In this document: one piece after another, positions 33,813-41,581 of the stretch
Layout: every line of letters begins with the position of its first letter
How positions within the stretch are numbered: the first letter of the stretch is position 1
Assembly (NCBI RefSeq): GCF_014836935.1
Contig: NZ_JACSPW010000006.1
Span: 1-64,000, forward strand
From: Solibacillus merdavium
GTDB taxonomy: Bacteria; Bacillota; Bacilli; Bacillales_A; Planococcaceae
Direction: 5' to 3'
Length of the DNA: 64,000 nucleotides
Translations under genes and position numbers: made by a program
The notes under the pieces: model-generated
What the model was told of the DNA's origin: nothing
Databases searched by the model: none
What the model saw: the letters and a program-made list of their open reading frames with translations, nothing else

Positions 33813-34850
33813 TCAGTTAAATGTAGTTAACTCTTGTTTAACAGCTTGCAAAAAGTCTTCCTCAAATCTATAAATGTGTTTACCTACTGTCTTCCCTAAT
33901 GGTATGACGTCCGAAAACATTCCTTCATTTAAAGGCAACGATTTTATAGAATTAATCTCTCTAGGATAATCTACTAAATGATCCAGGGGTGTATTGGTTT
34001 CTATTTGAGAAAACAACTCTTTTAATTTTGCTTTTGGAATTTCGTTTTCTGCCTTATTCATTACAGCGTTTATTAGATTTATTAAGTTTTCATGATCCAG
34101 GTATACCCCATCTGTCGCAGCCATCATTAATGATAACACCTGCTCCCCGTTAAAATAATGTGTACCCTTTTCGAAATCAAAAGCCGCCTGTGTTACTCCT
34201 CTTAATCGAATATCTTTTTGTATTTCATACTCAATCCCATTCATCGATTCAATTAACTCTGAAACGGTTTTTAAATCAAGCACTGCATAATAATCAATTG
34301 GTATATCAAAAAACTTTGAAGCCGTCTTTTTTACATTTTCAGCATCGCCAAAAGAATAGGCAAACAATAATTTATCATAATAAAATGTTCCATCCTCATT
34401 CTCCGATATCGGGGCATAAGTATCATTAGGAAGCGAGACAACTTTTATCAACTTTTTATCTTTACTATAAGTAAGTAAAAGATTAAGGTATATTCGATTA
34501 TCCATAACTTCGGACTTTACCGTAATCAACGAGGTAGAAAACTCGGCTTCCAAGGCGTTTGATTCGCTTGCAACACCTTTGTTCGATTCTTGACTCAAAT
34601 TGCTACTATTAGATCTTTCAATAAAATCCCCGGAAAGCATTGATGGAAAAAACAGAATCATACATAAACCGACTACCAATAAAGATACTGTTATGGGAAC
34701 GAATTTTTTTGAAAAAACATTCTTTTGAGTATGAGAATTCTCGTCCTGTTTACGGATTTCTTCAAATACTGCATTACGTTCTTCCTTCGTAAATGTCAGG
34801 TGTTGATGAGACGAATTATGAATTTTTTCTCGTAATCGTTTATCTTCCAT
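33813..34850 (-). CDS. LCP-like protein fused to an anti-sigma-type N-terminus
   Basis: A 345-residue protein: cytosolic N-terminus (about 1-48), one membrane helix (FVPITVSLLVVGLCMILFFPS) and an extracytoplasmic LytR-CpsA-Psr domain (about 105-290; LPNDTYAPI, KLLFAYSFGD, DYYAVLDLKTVSELIESMNGI, GEQVLSLM). LCP enzymes attach polymers to peptidoglycan. Here the usual Arg of IPRDTY is Asn and the late arginines of the YVRSR-like segment are missing, so catalysis is doubtful. It overlaps the sigma gene by 11 nt and probably acts as its anti-sigma factor. Confidence 0.78.
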   Translation of the reverse strand: MEDKRLREKIHNSSHQHLTFTKEERNAVFEEIRKQDENSHTQKNVFSKKFVPITVSLLVVGLCMILFFPSMLSGDFIERSNSSNLSQESNKGVASESNALEAEFSTSLITVKSEVMDNRIYLNLLLTYSKDKKLIKVVSLPNDTYAPISENEDGTFYYDKLLFAYSFGDAENVKKTASKFFDIPIDYYAVLDLKTVSELIESMNGIEYEIQKDIRLRGVTQAAFDFEKGTHYFNGEQVLSLMMAATDGVYLDHENLINLINAVMNKAENEIPKAKLKELFSQIETNTPLDHLVDYPREINSIKSLPLNEGMFSDVIPLGKTVGKHIYRFEEDFLQAVKQELTTFN

Positions 34851-35367
34851 GAAGTTCTGCCTCCTTTAACATTGATTCTAATCGATGCTTCGCTCTTCTT
34901 AACCTGGTCTTTACGGTATTAACCGGAATATCTAATACATTGGCAATTTCCTCTGTCGATAAAGAATCATAATAATAAAGATAAACTACTTCCCGATACA
35001 CCTTTGGAAGAGAATAAATCGTATCTTTTATTTCTTCATTATTGTATTTGTCGATTACCTTTTTTTCAGTTGATGGTAATATAGACTTCGCAGTTTCATT
35101 GATAAAGCTTTTTACCTGCACCATTTTATAATTCCAGCTTTTTAAATAATCCTTACATTCGTTAATCGTAATTCGATAGAGCCATGTTTTGATATGAGCA
35201 TCGTACCGAAACGAATCAATGTTTTTATAGCATTTGATAAACGTATTTTGTACAAGATCCTTCGCAGTTTCTACATCCTTTACATAAGAAAATGCCAGCC
35301 GAACCAGCTCATTGCCATATTCAATCATTATTTTTTCTAATAGAAAATCCTTTTCCTCCCTGTCCAA
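34840..35367 (-). CDS. ECF sigma factor, LCP anti-sigma partner
   Basis: A 175-residue sigma-70 family protein: region 2 RLAFSYVKDVETAKDLVQNTFIKCYKNIDSFRYDAHIKTWLYRITINECKDYLKS and region 4 SLPKVYREVVYLYYYDSLSTEEIANVLDIPVNTVKTRLRRAKHRL. It resembles SigV/SigW-type factors for envelope stress. TTG start with GGGAGGGGGAG. The gene overlaps its LCP-like partner, so the two are translated together. Confidence 0.9.
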   Translation of the reverse strand: MDREEKDFLLEKIMIEYGNELVRLAFSYVKDVETAKDLVQNTFIKCYKNIDSFRYDAHIKTWLYRITINECKDYLKSWNYKMVQVKSFINETAKSILPSTEKKVIDKYNNEEIKDTIYSLPKVYREVVYLYYYDSLSTEEIANVLDIPVNTVKTRLRRAKHRLESMLKEAELHGR

Positions 35368-35480
35368 TTGACTCCCCCTCCCTTTACAACCTTCTTCAAA
35401 TTCTGCTATTAGACGATTACCAATTTATATTAGGTTCAATTTCCCAAAAAATCTTTATAGTTATTTTAATATATATTTCC

Positions 35481-35531
35481 CACAAAAAAATCATCTCTCC
35501 TCTAAGAAAAGTTATAGAGGGAAGATGATTT
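35481..35531 (-). terminator. Orphan terminator upstream of the sigma gene
   Basis: AAATCATCT..CCTCTA / TAGAGG..AGATGATTT stem, followed on the minus strand by TTTTTTTGTG. The gene to its right is on the plus strand, so no minus-strand gene ends here. It lies in the sigma leader region. Confidence 0.7.
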
Positions 35532-35624
35532 AAACCTGTTATGAAAGGTCGATTTGTCAAATATATCGTTATTTTCATCGCTACACTGGGATTATATGTT
35601 AAAATTAATAAAAGGGGTGTCTGA

Positions 35625-36068
35625 ATGAGCAACGTTTCTAACTATTTTAAAAAAATAATTTGGGTTATAGGATTAATAATATTAGTAAAATTAAGTTTCG
35701 ATTTCAAAATTCATCTGCAACAAACGGCACAAATGGAGTTCAATATTGTACCTGTTCTTTGGTATGATGTAATGATTTCACTATTGTTGGGCTGGTATAT
35801 TTCTATACTGCTAGTACAAAAGTGGTCAGTAAACGTTAATCATGCTTTATTATGGTGTGTAGCGGTTCCTTGTTTAATAATTTTATTAATCTATCCAACG
35901 GTTGTAACGCTGGCAGTAAATAAACTTATACCGGAAAGCTTTTCTTACAGCTTTATTACAGCTTGGTTCTTTAAAGTAGCGATGCCTTCCCCAAACGTAG
36001 TTGGCATTGTTGCAGGAATGACATTGGCAATAAGCATTTTCAGTAATGATTCCAAAGTGGCCAAATAG
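35625..36068 (+). CDS. Membrane protein of unknown family
   Basis: A 147-residue protein with about four membrane helices (first IIWVIGLIILVKLSF; later VMISLLLGWYISILLV, LLWCVAVPCLIILLIYP and NVVGIVAGMTLAISIF). ATG start with AGGGGTGTCTGA. Divergent from the sigma/LCP unit. I do not recognise the family. Confidence 0.7.
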   Translation: MSNVSNYFKKIIWVIGLIILVKLSFDFKIHLQQTAQMEFNIVPVLWYDVMISLLLGWYISILLVQKWSVNVNHALLWCVAVPCLIILLIYPTVVTLAVNKLIPESFSYSFITAWFFKVAMPSPNVVGIVAGMTLAISIFSNDSKVAK

Positions 36069-36274
36069 CGGTTTCAGTTTTATAGTTTACTTTTTCTTTG
36101 AGATTTAATAAACGTTTTAAATATTTCAATTCCTATATATAACGAAATGAAAAAAATGTTAGAGCAAATAATTTTGAGACAGTGTGTTCCCTCATTAAAA
36201 ACTGTGAAAATGACAGGTACATAGCTAAGGATAAAAGAACAAATTCTAATAATTTCTTGAAATAATGCATGTGC

Positions 36275-36502
36275 TTAACGTTTCGTAATATGATTAGGTT
36301 CATAGTCGATATTCTTTTTAATTTTGTTAAGATCCTTTTCTATTTTAGAAATAAGCATATGTATCTCTTCATTTTCTGAAGCGGTAAAAGTTTCACCTCT
36401 TCGTATATTTAAAATCACCGTTTGATTGACCAGTCTCAAACAAGATTTAATAAAGGCCAAATCCATTTTGATTGCTTCTTTACTTGTATCAATCCCATCC
36501 AT
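36275..36502 (-). CDS. Small helical protein, unknown
   Basis: A 75-residue charged protein with a likely coiled-coil tail (HMLISKIEKDLNKIKKNID). ATG start with GGAAGGGAG. No recognisable family and no close neighbours on the same strand. Confidence 0.6.
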   Translation of the reverse strand: MDGIDTSKEAIKMDLAFIKSCLRLVNQTVILNIRRGETFTASENEEIHMLISKIEKDLNKIKKNIDYEPNHITKR

Positions 36503-36575
36503 TTATACCACTCCCTTCCATAAATTATATAACATTATATAGTAGGAGTGTAAAATGTATGTCACAATAACAAAT

Positions 36576-37028
36576 TTAAAAATCTATGGATAAACGAATC
36601 ATATCTCTGCATTGTATACCGTTCTCAAAAATTTCTTCCTCGTAATGCTTAATAAAAAAATCAAAATCAATAGCGATAATTCGAAAACCACATTTCTGAT
36701 ATAAAGCTAATTGACTTAAACTTGAATTTCCTGTCCCGATTTCGATTGTTTTATATCCTTTACTCTTTGCAACACGTATTGCATCAGTGACCAATAATTT
36801 CCCCATACCTTTACCTTGATGTTCTTCAGCCACTGCTACATTTACTAATTCAACGGTTTTAGGTCTTGTTGGTAATAATACATATACTCCAACAACTTGT
36901 TTTTCGATTTCGGCTATATAACATTCGCCTCTCGTAACATATTCTTTAACTATACTTTCTGAAGGATCCGCCAATAACAGTAACTCCATTGGAATTATAT
37001 CTTGTTTCTCCAGTTTTCTTATAATCAA
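36576..37028 (-). CDS. GNAT family N-acetyltransferase
   Basis: A 150-residue GNAT: IRKLEKQDIIPMELLL, VVGVYVLLPTRPKTVELVNVAVAEEHQGKGMGKLLVTDAIRVAKSKGYKTIEIGTGNSSLSQLALYQKCGFR. The AEEHQGKGMGKLL loop binds acetyl-CoA, and the GTGNSS..LYQKCGF end is typical of Bacillales YjdJ/YhbS-like enzymes. The start is set at a TTG preceded by GGGGGA; an in-frame TTG 21 nt upstream overlaps that site. Substrate unknown. Confidence 0.83.
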   Translation of the reverse strand: MIIRKLEKQDIIPMELLLLADPSESIVKEYVTRGECYIAEIEKQVVGVYVLLPTRPKTVELVNVAVAEEHQGKGMGKLLVTDAIRVAKSKGYKTIEIGTGNSSLSQLALYQKCGFRIIAIDFDFFIKHYEEEIFENGIQCRDMIRLSIDF

Positions 37029-37257
37029 TGTCGATTCCCCCTTTTTCAACCATTATTCCATTTTCCGATTCCTACGTGAACATATTATTTATATTCCTCA
37101 ATTTTATTGCGAAAAAATCTAATATAAAACTGTTTTAAACCTTTAGATTTGGTTAAGTTTATGTGGTAAGTTTAGAATTCTTAAGATATTCTTAAGAATT
37201 CTTATCAGTTTTTATTAAGTTTTATGCGCTATGCTTGGTTTAAAGGAGAATTATTAT

Positions 37258-38052
37258 ATGAAAAAACTAATTTTTGTACTTATAGTTGCCGTTATAGGCT
37301 ATCAATTTTTTATGGGTAAACAAGTAGCTGCTCCAGATTTACCACAGCAGTTATCCCTAGAACCTTATGCAATTTCGAGCGGAAATCTTGTACTCGTCAA
37401 TCGGGACATTCAGCTAAAGCAGGACCCGACCAATTTAGCGCCAATCCCAGCTGATATCGCGGAAAATGTTATTGTTAATTCAGAATTTCTACTCGAGAAT
37501 CAGGCAATAAAGCCGCTCAAGCTACTTTTCGATGCAGCAACGAATGATCGAATTGAACATTTTATCATAAATAGTGCGTATCGCAGCGGTAAACTGCAGC
37601 AGCAGCTTTATGAAAAGCATGGAGCTGACTATGCGTTGCCATCCGGCTATAGTGAACATCAGACTGGCTTATCACTTGATATTGGTTCAACTGCCGGAAA
37701 AATGGAGAATGTCGATGAAGGTAAATGGTTGGAAGAACATGCAGCGGATTTTGGCTTCATCTTACGTTACCCGGAAGACAAAGTTGATGTGACTGGTATC
37801 AACTACGAACCATGGCATTTCCGCTATGTTGGCCTGCCCCATAGTTTGATCATGAAGAAGCAAAATTTCGTGCTGGAGGAATATATTACTTTTCTTAAAA
37901 AAGAGCAGTTTTTTACGACGGAAGTAAATGATACTACTTATTTCATCCAATATACCGACAATGAGACAACGGTTAACATACCCGATACTGCAAACTATAG
38001 AGTATCCGGCGATAATGAAAGCGGATTTATCATTACATCTATTATAGAATAA
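37258..38052 (+). CDS. D,D-carboxypeptidase of the VanY family
   Basis: A 264-residue protein with an N-terminal membrane or signal helix (LIFVLIVAVIGYQFFMG) and a VanY zinc-peptidase domain. The ligands are in SEHQTGLSLDIG (His and Asp) and EPWHFRYVG (His, with the base Glu just before). It trims the terminal D-Ala of peptidoglycan stems outside the cell. ATG start with AAAGGAG nine bases upstream; an upstream ATG has no site. No vanRS or ligase genes nearby, so general wall maturation is more likely than glycopeptide resistance. Confidence 0.87.
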   Translation: MKKLIFVLIVAVIGYQFFMGKQVAAPDLPQQLSLEPYAISSGNLVLVNRDIQLKQDPTNLAPIPADIAENVIVNSEFLLENQAIKPLKLLFDAATNDRIEHFIINSAYRSGKLQQQLYEKHGADYALPSGYSEHQTGLSLDIGSTAGKMENVDEGKWLEEHAADFGFILRYPEDKVDVTGINYEPWHFRYVGLPHSLIMKKQNFVLEEYITFLKKEQFFTTEVNDTTYFIQYTDNETTVNIPDTANYRVSGDNESGFIITSIIE

Positions 38053-38065
38053 TTTTTGGAATTAA

Positions 38066-38102
38066 AAATCGGCCATTTGCATTTAAGCAATGTGGCCGAT
38101 TT
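38066..38102. terminator. Bidirectional terminator, VanY / RarD genes
   Basis: Perfect 10-bp arms AAATCGGCCA / TGGCCGATTT with TTGC/GCAA inside, between two convergent stop codons. Confidence 0.87.
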
Positions 38103-38109
38103 CTTTTAG

Positions 38110-39024
38110 TTAGACACTTTTCGCATAAGCGATATGCTGTTTTCTTGCTTCGTGAACCTTTGATGCAGAAAAGATAAATACCGCGAGCCAGATGCAGAGG
38201 AATGTTACAAATTCTGTTGTAGTAAAGGGCTCTTTGTATAGAAAAATCCCCAGTAACAAACTGATTGTCGGCGATAAAAACTGGATGAAGCCCATTAAGT
38301 AAAGCGGAATTTTTTGTGCGCCCTTCGCAAAGAAGATAAGCGGAATGGCTGTAACAATACCACTACCGATTAAGAATAAATTCGTCTTCCAATCGATGTG
38401 CATAAAAGCAATTTCCGTCGTTTGCATTAAGTAAATATAGCTGATAATTGCGATAGGTAATATAAATAAAGTTTCAATCGCTAAACCTCGCGTTGCATCA
38501 AGCGGAATTTTCTTTTTGATGACACCGTAAGAGGCAAATGATAAGGCCAGTGCTAATGAAACCCATGGAATTGTACCACCTAAAAATGCCTGGTAGCCAA
38601 CGCCAACTGCAGCAATCAGTACAGCAACAGTAGTAGCTTTAGAAATTTTTTCTTTAAAGAAAATCAGCCCGAACAATACGGAAATGAGCGGATTAATATA
38701 ATAACCTAAACTCGCCTGTAGTAGATGATTGTTATTTACTGCCCAGATGAAAATTCCCCAATTGATGGAAACCACAACAGACGCGATAAATAGTAAAATA
38801 AAATTCTTCTTATTCTTCCATAGTATCTTTATATCGGAAATCGTTTCTTTATATTGGCGGATAATTAATATAAAGAGCGCTGTAAACACGAATGACCAAA
38901 TAACTCGCCCTACCAATATTTCCATGCTGCCAACATGATCGATTTGCTTCCAATAAAGTGGGACAATCCCCCACATGAAATAGGCACCCATTGCAAACAG
39001 GATACCCTTTTTTTGTTCTGACAT
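38110..39024 (-). CDS. rarD: RarD-type EamA family transporter
   Basis: A 304-residue protein with about ten membrane helices. The start GILFAMGAYFMWGIVPLYWKQIDHVGSMEILVGRVIWSFVF and the middle LLQASLGYYINPLISVLFGLIFFKEK are the RarD signature (chloramphenicol-sensitive protein family). It is likely a metabolite transporter; substrate unknown. ATG start with AAGGTGCAATA. Confidence 0.9.
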   Translation of the reverse strand: MSEQKKGILFAMGAYFMWGIVPLYWKQIDHVGSMEILVGRVIWSFVFTALFILIIRQYKETISDIKILWKNKKNFILLFIASVVVSINWGIFIWAVNNNHLLQASLGYYINPLISVLFGLIFFKEKISKATTVAVLIAAVGVGYQAFLGGTIPWVSLALALSFASYGVIKKKIPLDATRGLAIETLFILPIAIISYIYLMQTTEIAFMHIDWKTNLFLIGSGIVTAIPLIFFAKGAQKIPLYLMGFIQFLSPTISLLLGIFLYKEPFTTTEFVTFLCIWLAVFIFSASKVHEARKQHIAYAKSV

Positions 39025-39108
39025 TATTGCACCTTCTAGTATTTTTATATTTCAATTATAGATGTCGGAATTAAGGAAGTAAATGTTGATGTGTGGGGCA
39101 GGTGCTTT

Positions 39109-39716
39109 TATTCGCCACTTATTTTGTGATAATCGCCAGTTCTTCCTACATATTAGCCAATCACTCTAACTTTATCGTCAATTCAACATCGATATTCGTC
39201 ACCTAGCACCTTATATTCGCCACTTTCATTTTTATTAGCCACTTCAGCGCACTTATTCGTCATTTCAAACCCGATATTCGTCACTTAACACTACATATTC
39301 ACCCTTTTGAATGCTGGGGAAATTATTCGCCACTTATTTTGTGATAATCGCCAGTTCTTCCCACATATTAGCCAATCACTTCAACTTAATCGTCAATTCA
39401 ACTTCGATATTCGTCACCTAGCACCTTTTATTCGCCACTTTCATTTTTATTAGCCACTTCAGCGGACTTATTCGTCAGATCAACACCTATATTCGTCACT
39501 TAACACTACATATATGCCCTTTTGAATTGCGGGAGAAATTATTCGTCACTTATTCTATGATATTAGTCAATTCGTCTAACTTAATCGTCAATCACTCTAA
39601 CTTAATCGTCAATTCAACACTGATATTCGTCACCTAGCACCCTATATTCGCCACTCCTAAGCACTTATTCGTCATTTCAAGCCCGATATTCGTCACTTAA
39701 CACTACATATTCGCCC
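39109..39716 (+). repeat. Intergenic word array E (TATTCG/TATTAG words, 21-bp pitch)
   Basis: About 29 words (TATTCGYCA, TATTAGCCA, TAATCGTCA and close variants) start at 39109, 39130, 39151, 39172, 39193, 39214, 39233, 39254, 39275, 39296, 39324 and so on to 39708. Nearly every step is exactly 21 bp; exceptions are 19 twice, 28 and 29. A super-repeat of 215-216 bp (starts 39109, 39324, 39540) carries ten words per unit; the third unit is shortened and reordered. It fills the space between two minus-strand genes. Non-coding. Confidence 0.9.
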
Positions 39717-39750
39717 CTATCCATCTCCAACACCGCTCCACTAATGGAAT

Positions 39751-39795
39751 AAAGTCATATCCACCCCCGTACATCTTAGGAATGAATATGACTTT
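39751..39795 (-). terminator. Probable terminator of the ABC exporter operon
   Basis: Perfect 10-bp arms AAAGTCATAT / ATATGACTTT with a 25-base loop, then TATTCCATT on the minus strand. Long loop and weak T-tail. Confidence 0.6.
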
Positions 39796-39808
39796 TCAAT
39801 TCAACTAG

Positions 39809-41581
39809 CTACTCTACTATCCCATTTTGCAGCAAATACATTTTCTGATATAAGCCTTTTTGTGCAATAAGCTGCTGATGTGTACCCCGCTCGATAATTT
39901 CACCTTTATGCAACACTAAAATCTGCTCTGCATCTTGAATTGTCGAGAGTCGGTGCGCGATGGCGATAGTCGTACGGCCTTTTCGCATTTTCTCCAATGA
40001 TTGCTGAATGCCGACCTCTGTTTCCGTATCGATCGCTGCAGTCGCTTCGTCCAATACTAAAATTTTCGGGTTCGTTGCAATCGTTCGTGCAAAGGCAACT
40101 AATTGACGCTGCCCGCTTGAAAATGTAGATCCACGCTCCGTCACACGGCTTTCATAACCATCTGGAAGGGCTTCGATAAAGTCGTTCGCCTGCACAAATT
40201 CAGCTGCTTCCTTCACCTTTTGTAAAGTCAACTTTTCATTGTACAAACGGATATTCGAATCGATCGTCCCGTAGAATAAAAATGGATCTTGCAACACTAA
40301 GCCCATTTTGTCACGAAGCTCCTGTTGTTCAAAATCTTTAATCGATTGGCCATCTATTAAAATATCGCCGCGCTCAAACTCATAAAAGCGCATAAGTAAA
40401 TTGATAATCGAGCTTTTCCCGCTGCCTGTATGACCGACGAGTGCAACCGTTTCACCAGGATTGACTGTAAACGATATATTTTTCAGTACATCCTGTTTCC
40501 CATCATAGCTGAACGACACATTTTTAAACTCAATATGACCTTGTGACACGGTAACAGCCTTATTTTCCTGTGCTGGCTCCAGCTCTTCGTTATCAAGGAG
40601 TTCAAATACACGTGAAGCAGCAACAATTGCCTGTTGGAACAATGCCAACCGTTCCATCACTTGATTAATCGGATCAAAAAAACGGTTCATATAAGTAATA
40701 AACGCATACACAACCCCTACTTCAACCGCTGTTTCAAACGATGTCCACCCAAAGTAAAACAGTAAAACAATTATAGCCGTGAAGTATACTAAATCAATAA
40801 TCGGTCTAAGCAGTAGACTATTCATTTTCGTATTCGCCATCATCGATTGGAAATGCTCTTCATTGACACGGTCAAATTCGTCATTAAAGCGCTTCTCTTG
40901 ACGGAAAGCCTGCACAATGCTCATGCCTGACAGTGTTTCTGATAGTTTCGCATTAAGCTCACTCAATTTTTCGCGCATACGCATATACACGACCGCACTC
41001 ATTTTGCGGTACAGCCAAATAATATAAATAATGACCGGCAATAGTAGCAGCATATATAGCGCAAGCTTTGCATTAAGGAAAAACATCGCACTGTATACAC
41101 CGACAATTAAAAATGCTGCCTGTACAAAGCTAATTAATACCGATACGAACATATCCTTAATCGCTTCGGTATCATTTGTCGCTCTTGATACAATGGAACC
41201 TGCTGGTACTTTGTCAAAATAACGCATTCCAAGCCTATGGATTTTCGAAAATACATCTATCCGAAGTTGCTGTATGACCTTTAACGCAAGCTGCTGAAAT
41301 TTAATGTTTTGATAATAAGTAATGAAGACGTTTAATAACTGGATCATGAAATAACTAATCCCCAAAATTAAAATCGGTGTCATATCAAAATTACCGATCA
41401 TTAAATGGTCATCAATATATACTTTGATTAAATACGGACCGATTATATCCCCTATTACAGTAAGCACAAGCAGGAACAGCGCAATCGCCAATAACTTTTT
41501 ATGAGGCTTTAAATATGTAAACAGCCGTTTCAAAACAATTTGCTGTTCTTTACTTGAAATGGTATTTGTATCATTCGCCAT
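39809..41581 (-). CDS. ABC exporter half-transporter, subunit 2
   Basis: A 590-residue membrane-ATPase fusion: six membrane helices (residues about 30-320) and an ABC ATPase with Walker A GHTGSGKSS, signature FSSGQRQ (degenerate, Phe-Ser-Ser-Gly), Walker B ILVLDEATAAID and switch His (AIAHRLST). It overlaps the upstream partner by 11 nt, which suggests a heterodimer like BmrCD or YfiBC for drugs or lipids. Substrate unknown. Confidence 0.9.
   Translation of the reverse strand: MANDTNTISSKEQQIVLKRLFTYLKPHKKLLAIALFLLVLTVIGDIIGPYLIKVYIDDHLMIGNFDMTPILILGISYFMIQLLNVFITYYQNIKFQQLALKVIQQLRIDVFSKIHRLGMRYFDKVPAGSIVSRATNDTEAIKDMFVSVLISFVQAAFLIVGVYSAMFFLNAKLALYMLLLLPVIIYIIWLYRKMSAVVYMRMREKLSELNAKLSETLSGMSIVQAFRQEKRFNDEFDRVNEEHFQSMMANTKMNSLLLRPIIDLVYFTAIIVLLFYFGWTSFETAVEVGVVYAFITYMNRFFDPINQVMERLALFQQAIVAASRVFELLDNEELEPAQENKAVTVSQGHIEFKNVSFSYDGKQDVLKNISFTVNPGETVALVGHTGSGKSSIINLLMRFYEFERGDILIDGQSIKDFEQQELRDKMGLVLQDPFLFYGTIDSNIRLYNEKLTLQKVKEAAEFVQANDFIEALPDGYESRVTERGSTFSSGQRQLVAFARTIATNPKILVLDEATAAIDTETEVGIQQSLEKMRKGRTTIAIAHRLSTIQDAEQILVLHKGEIIERGTHQQLIAQKGLYQKMYLLQNGIVE

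Noticed and set aside
37258-38052. VanY as part of a glycopeptide-resistance cluster
   Set aside because: No vanH, ligase, vanX or vanRS gene lies nearby; neighbours are a GNAT gene and rarD.
39109-39716. Array E as a CRISPR array
   Set aside because: Words of ~9 bases at 21-bp steps are too short for repeats and spacers, spacers are themselves repeated every 215 bp, and no cas genes are present.
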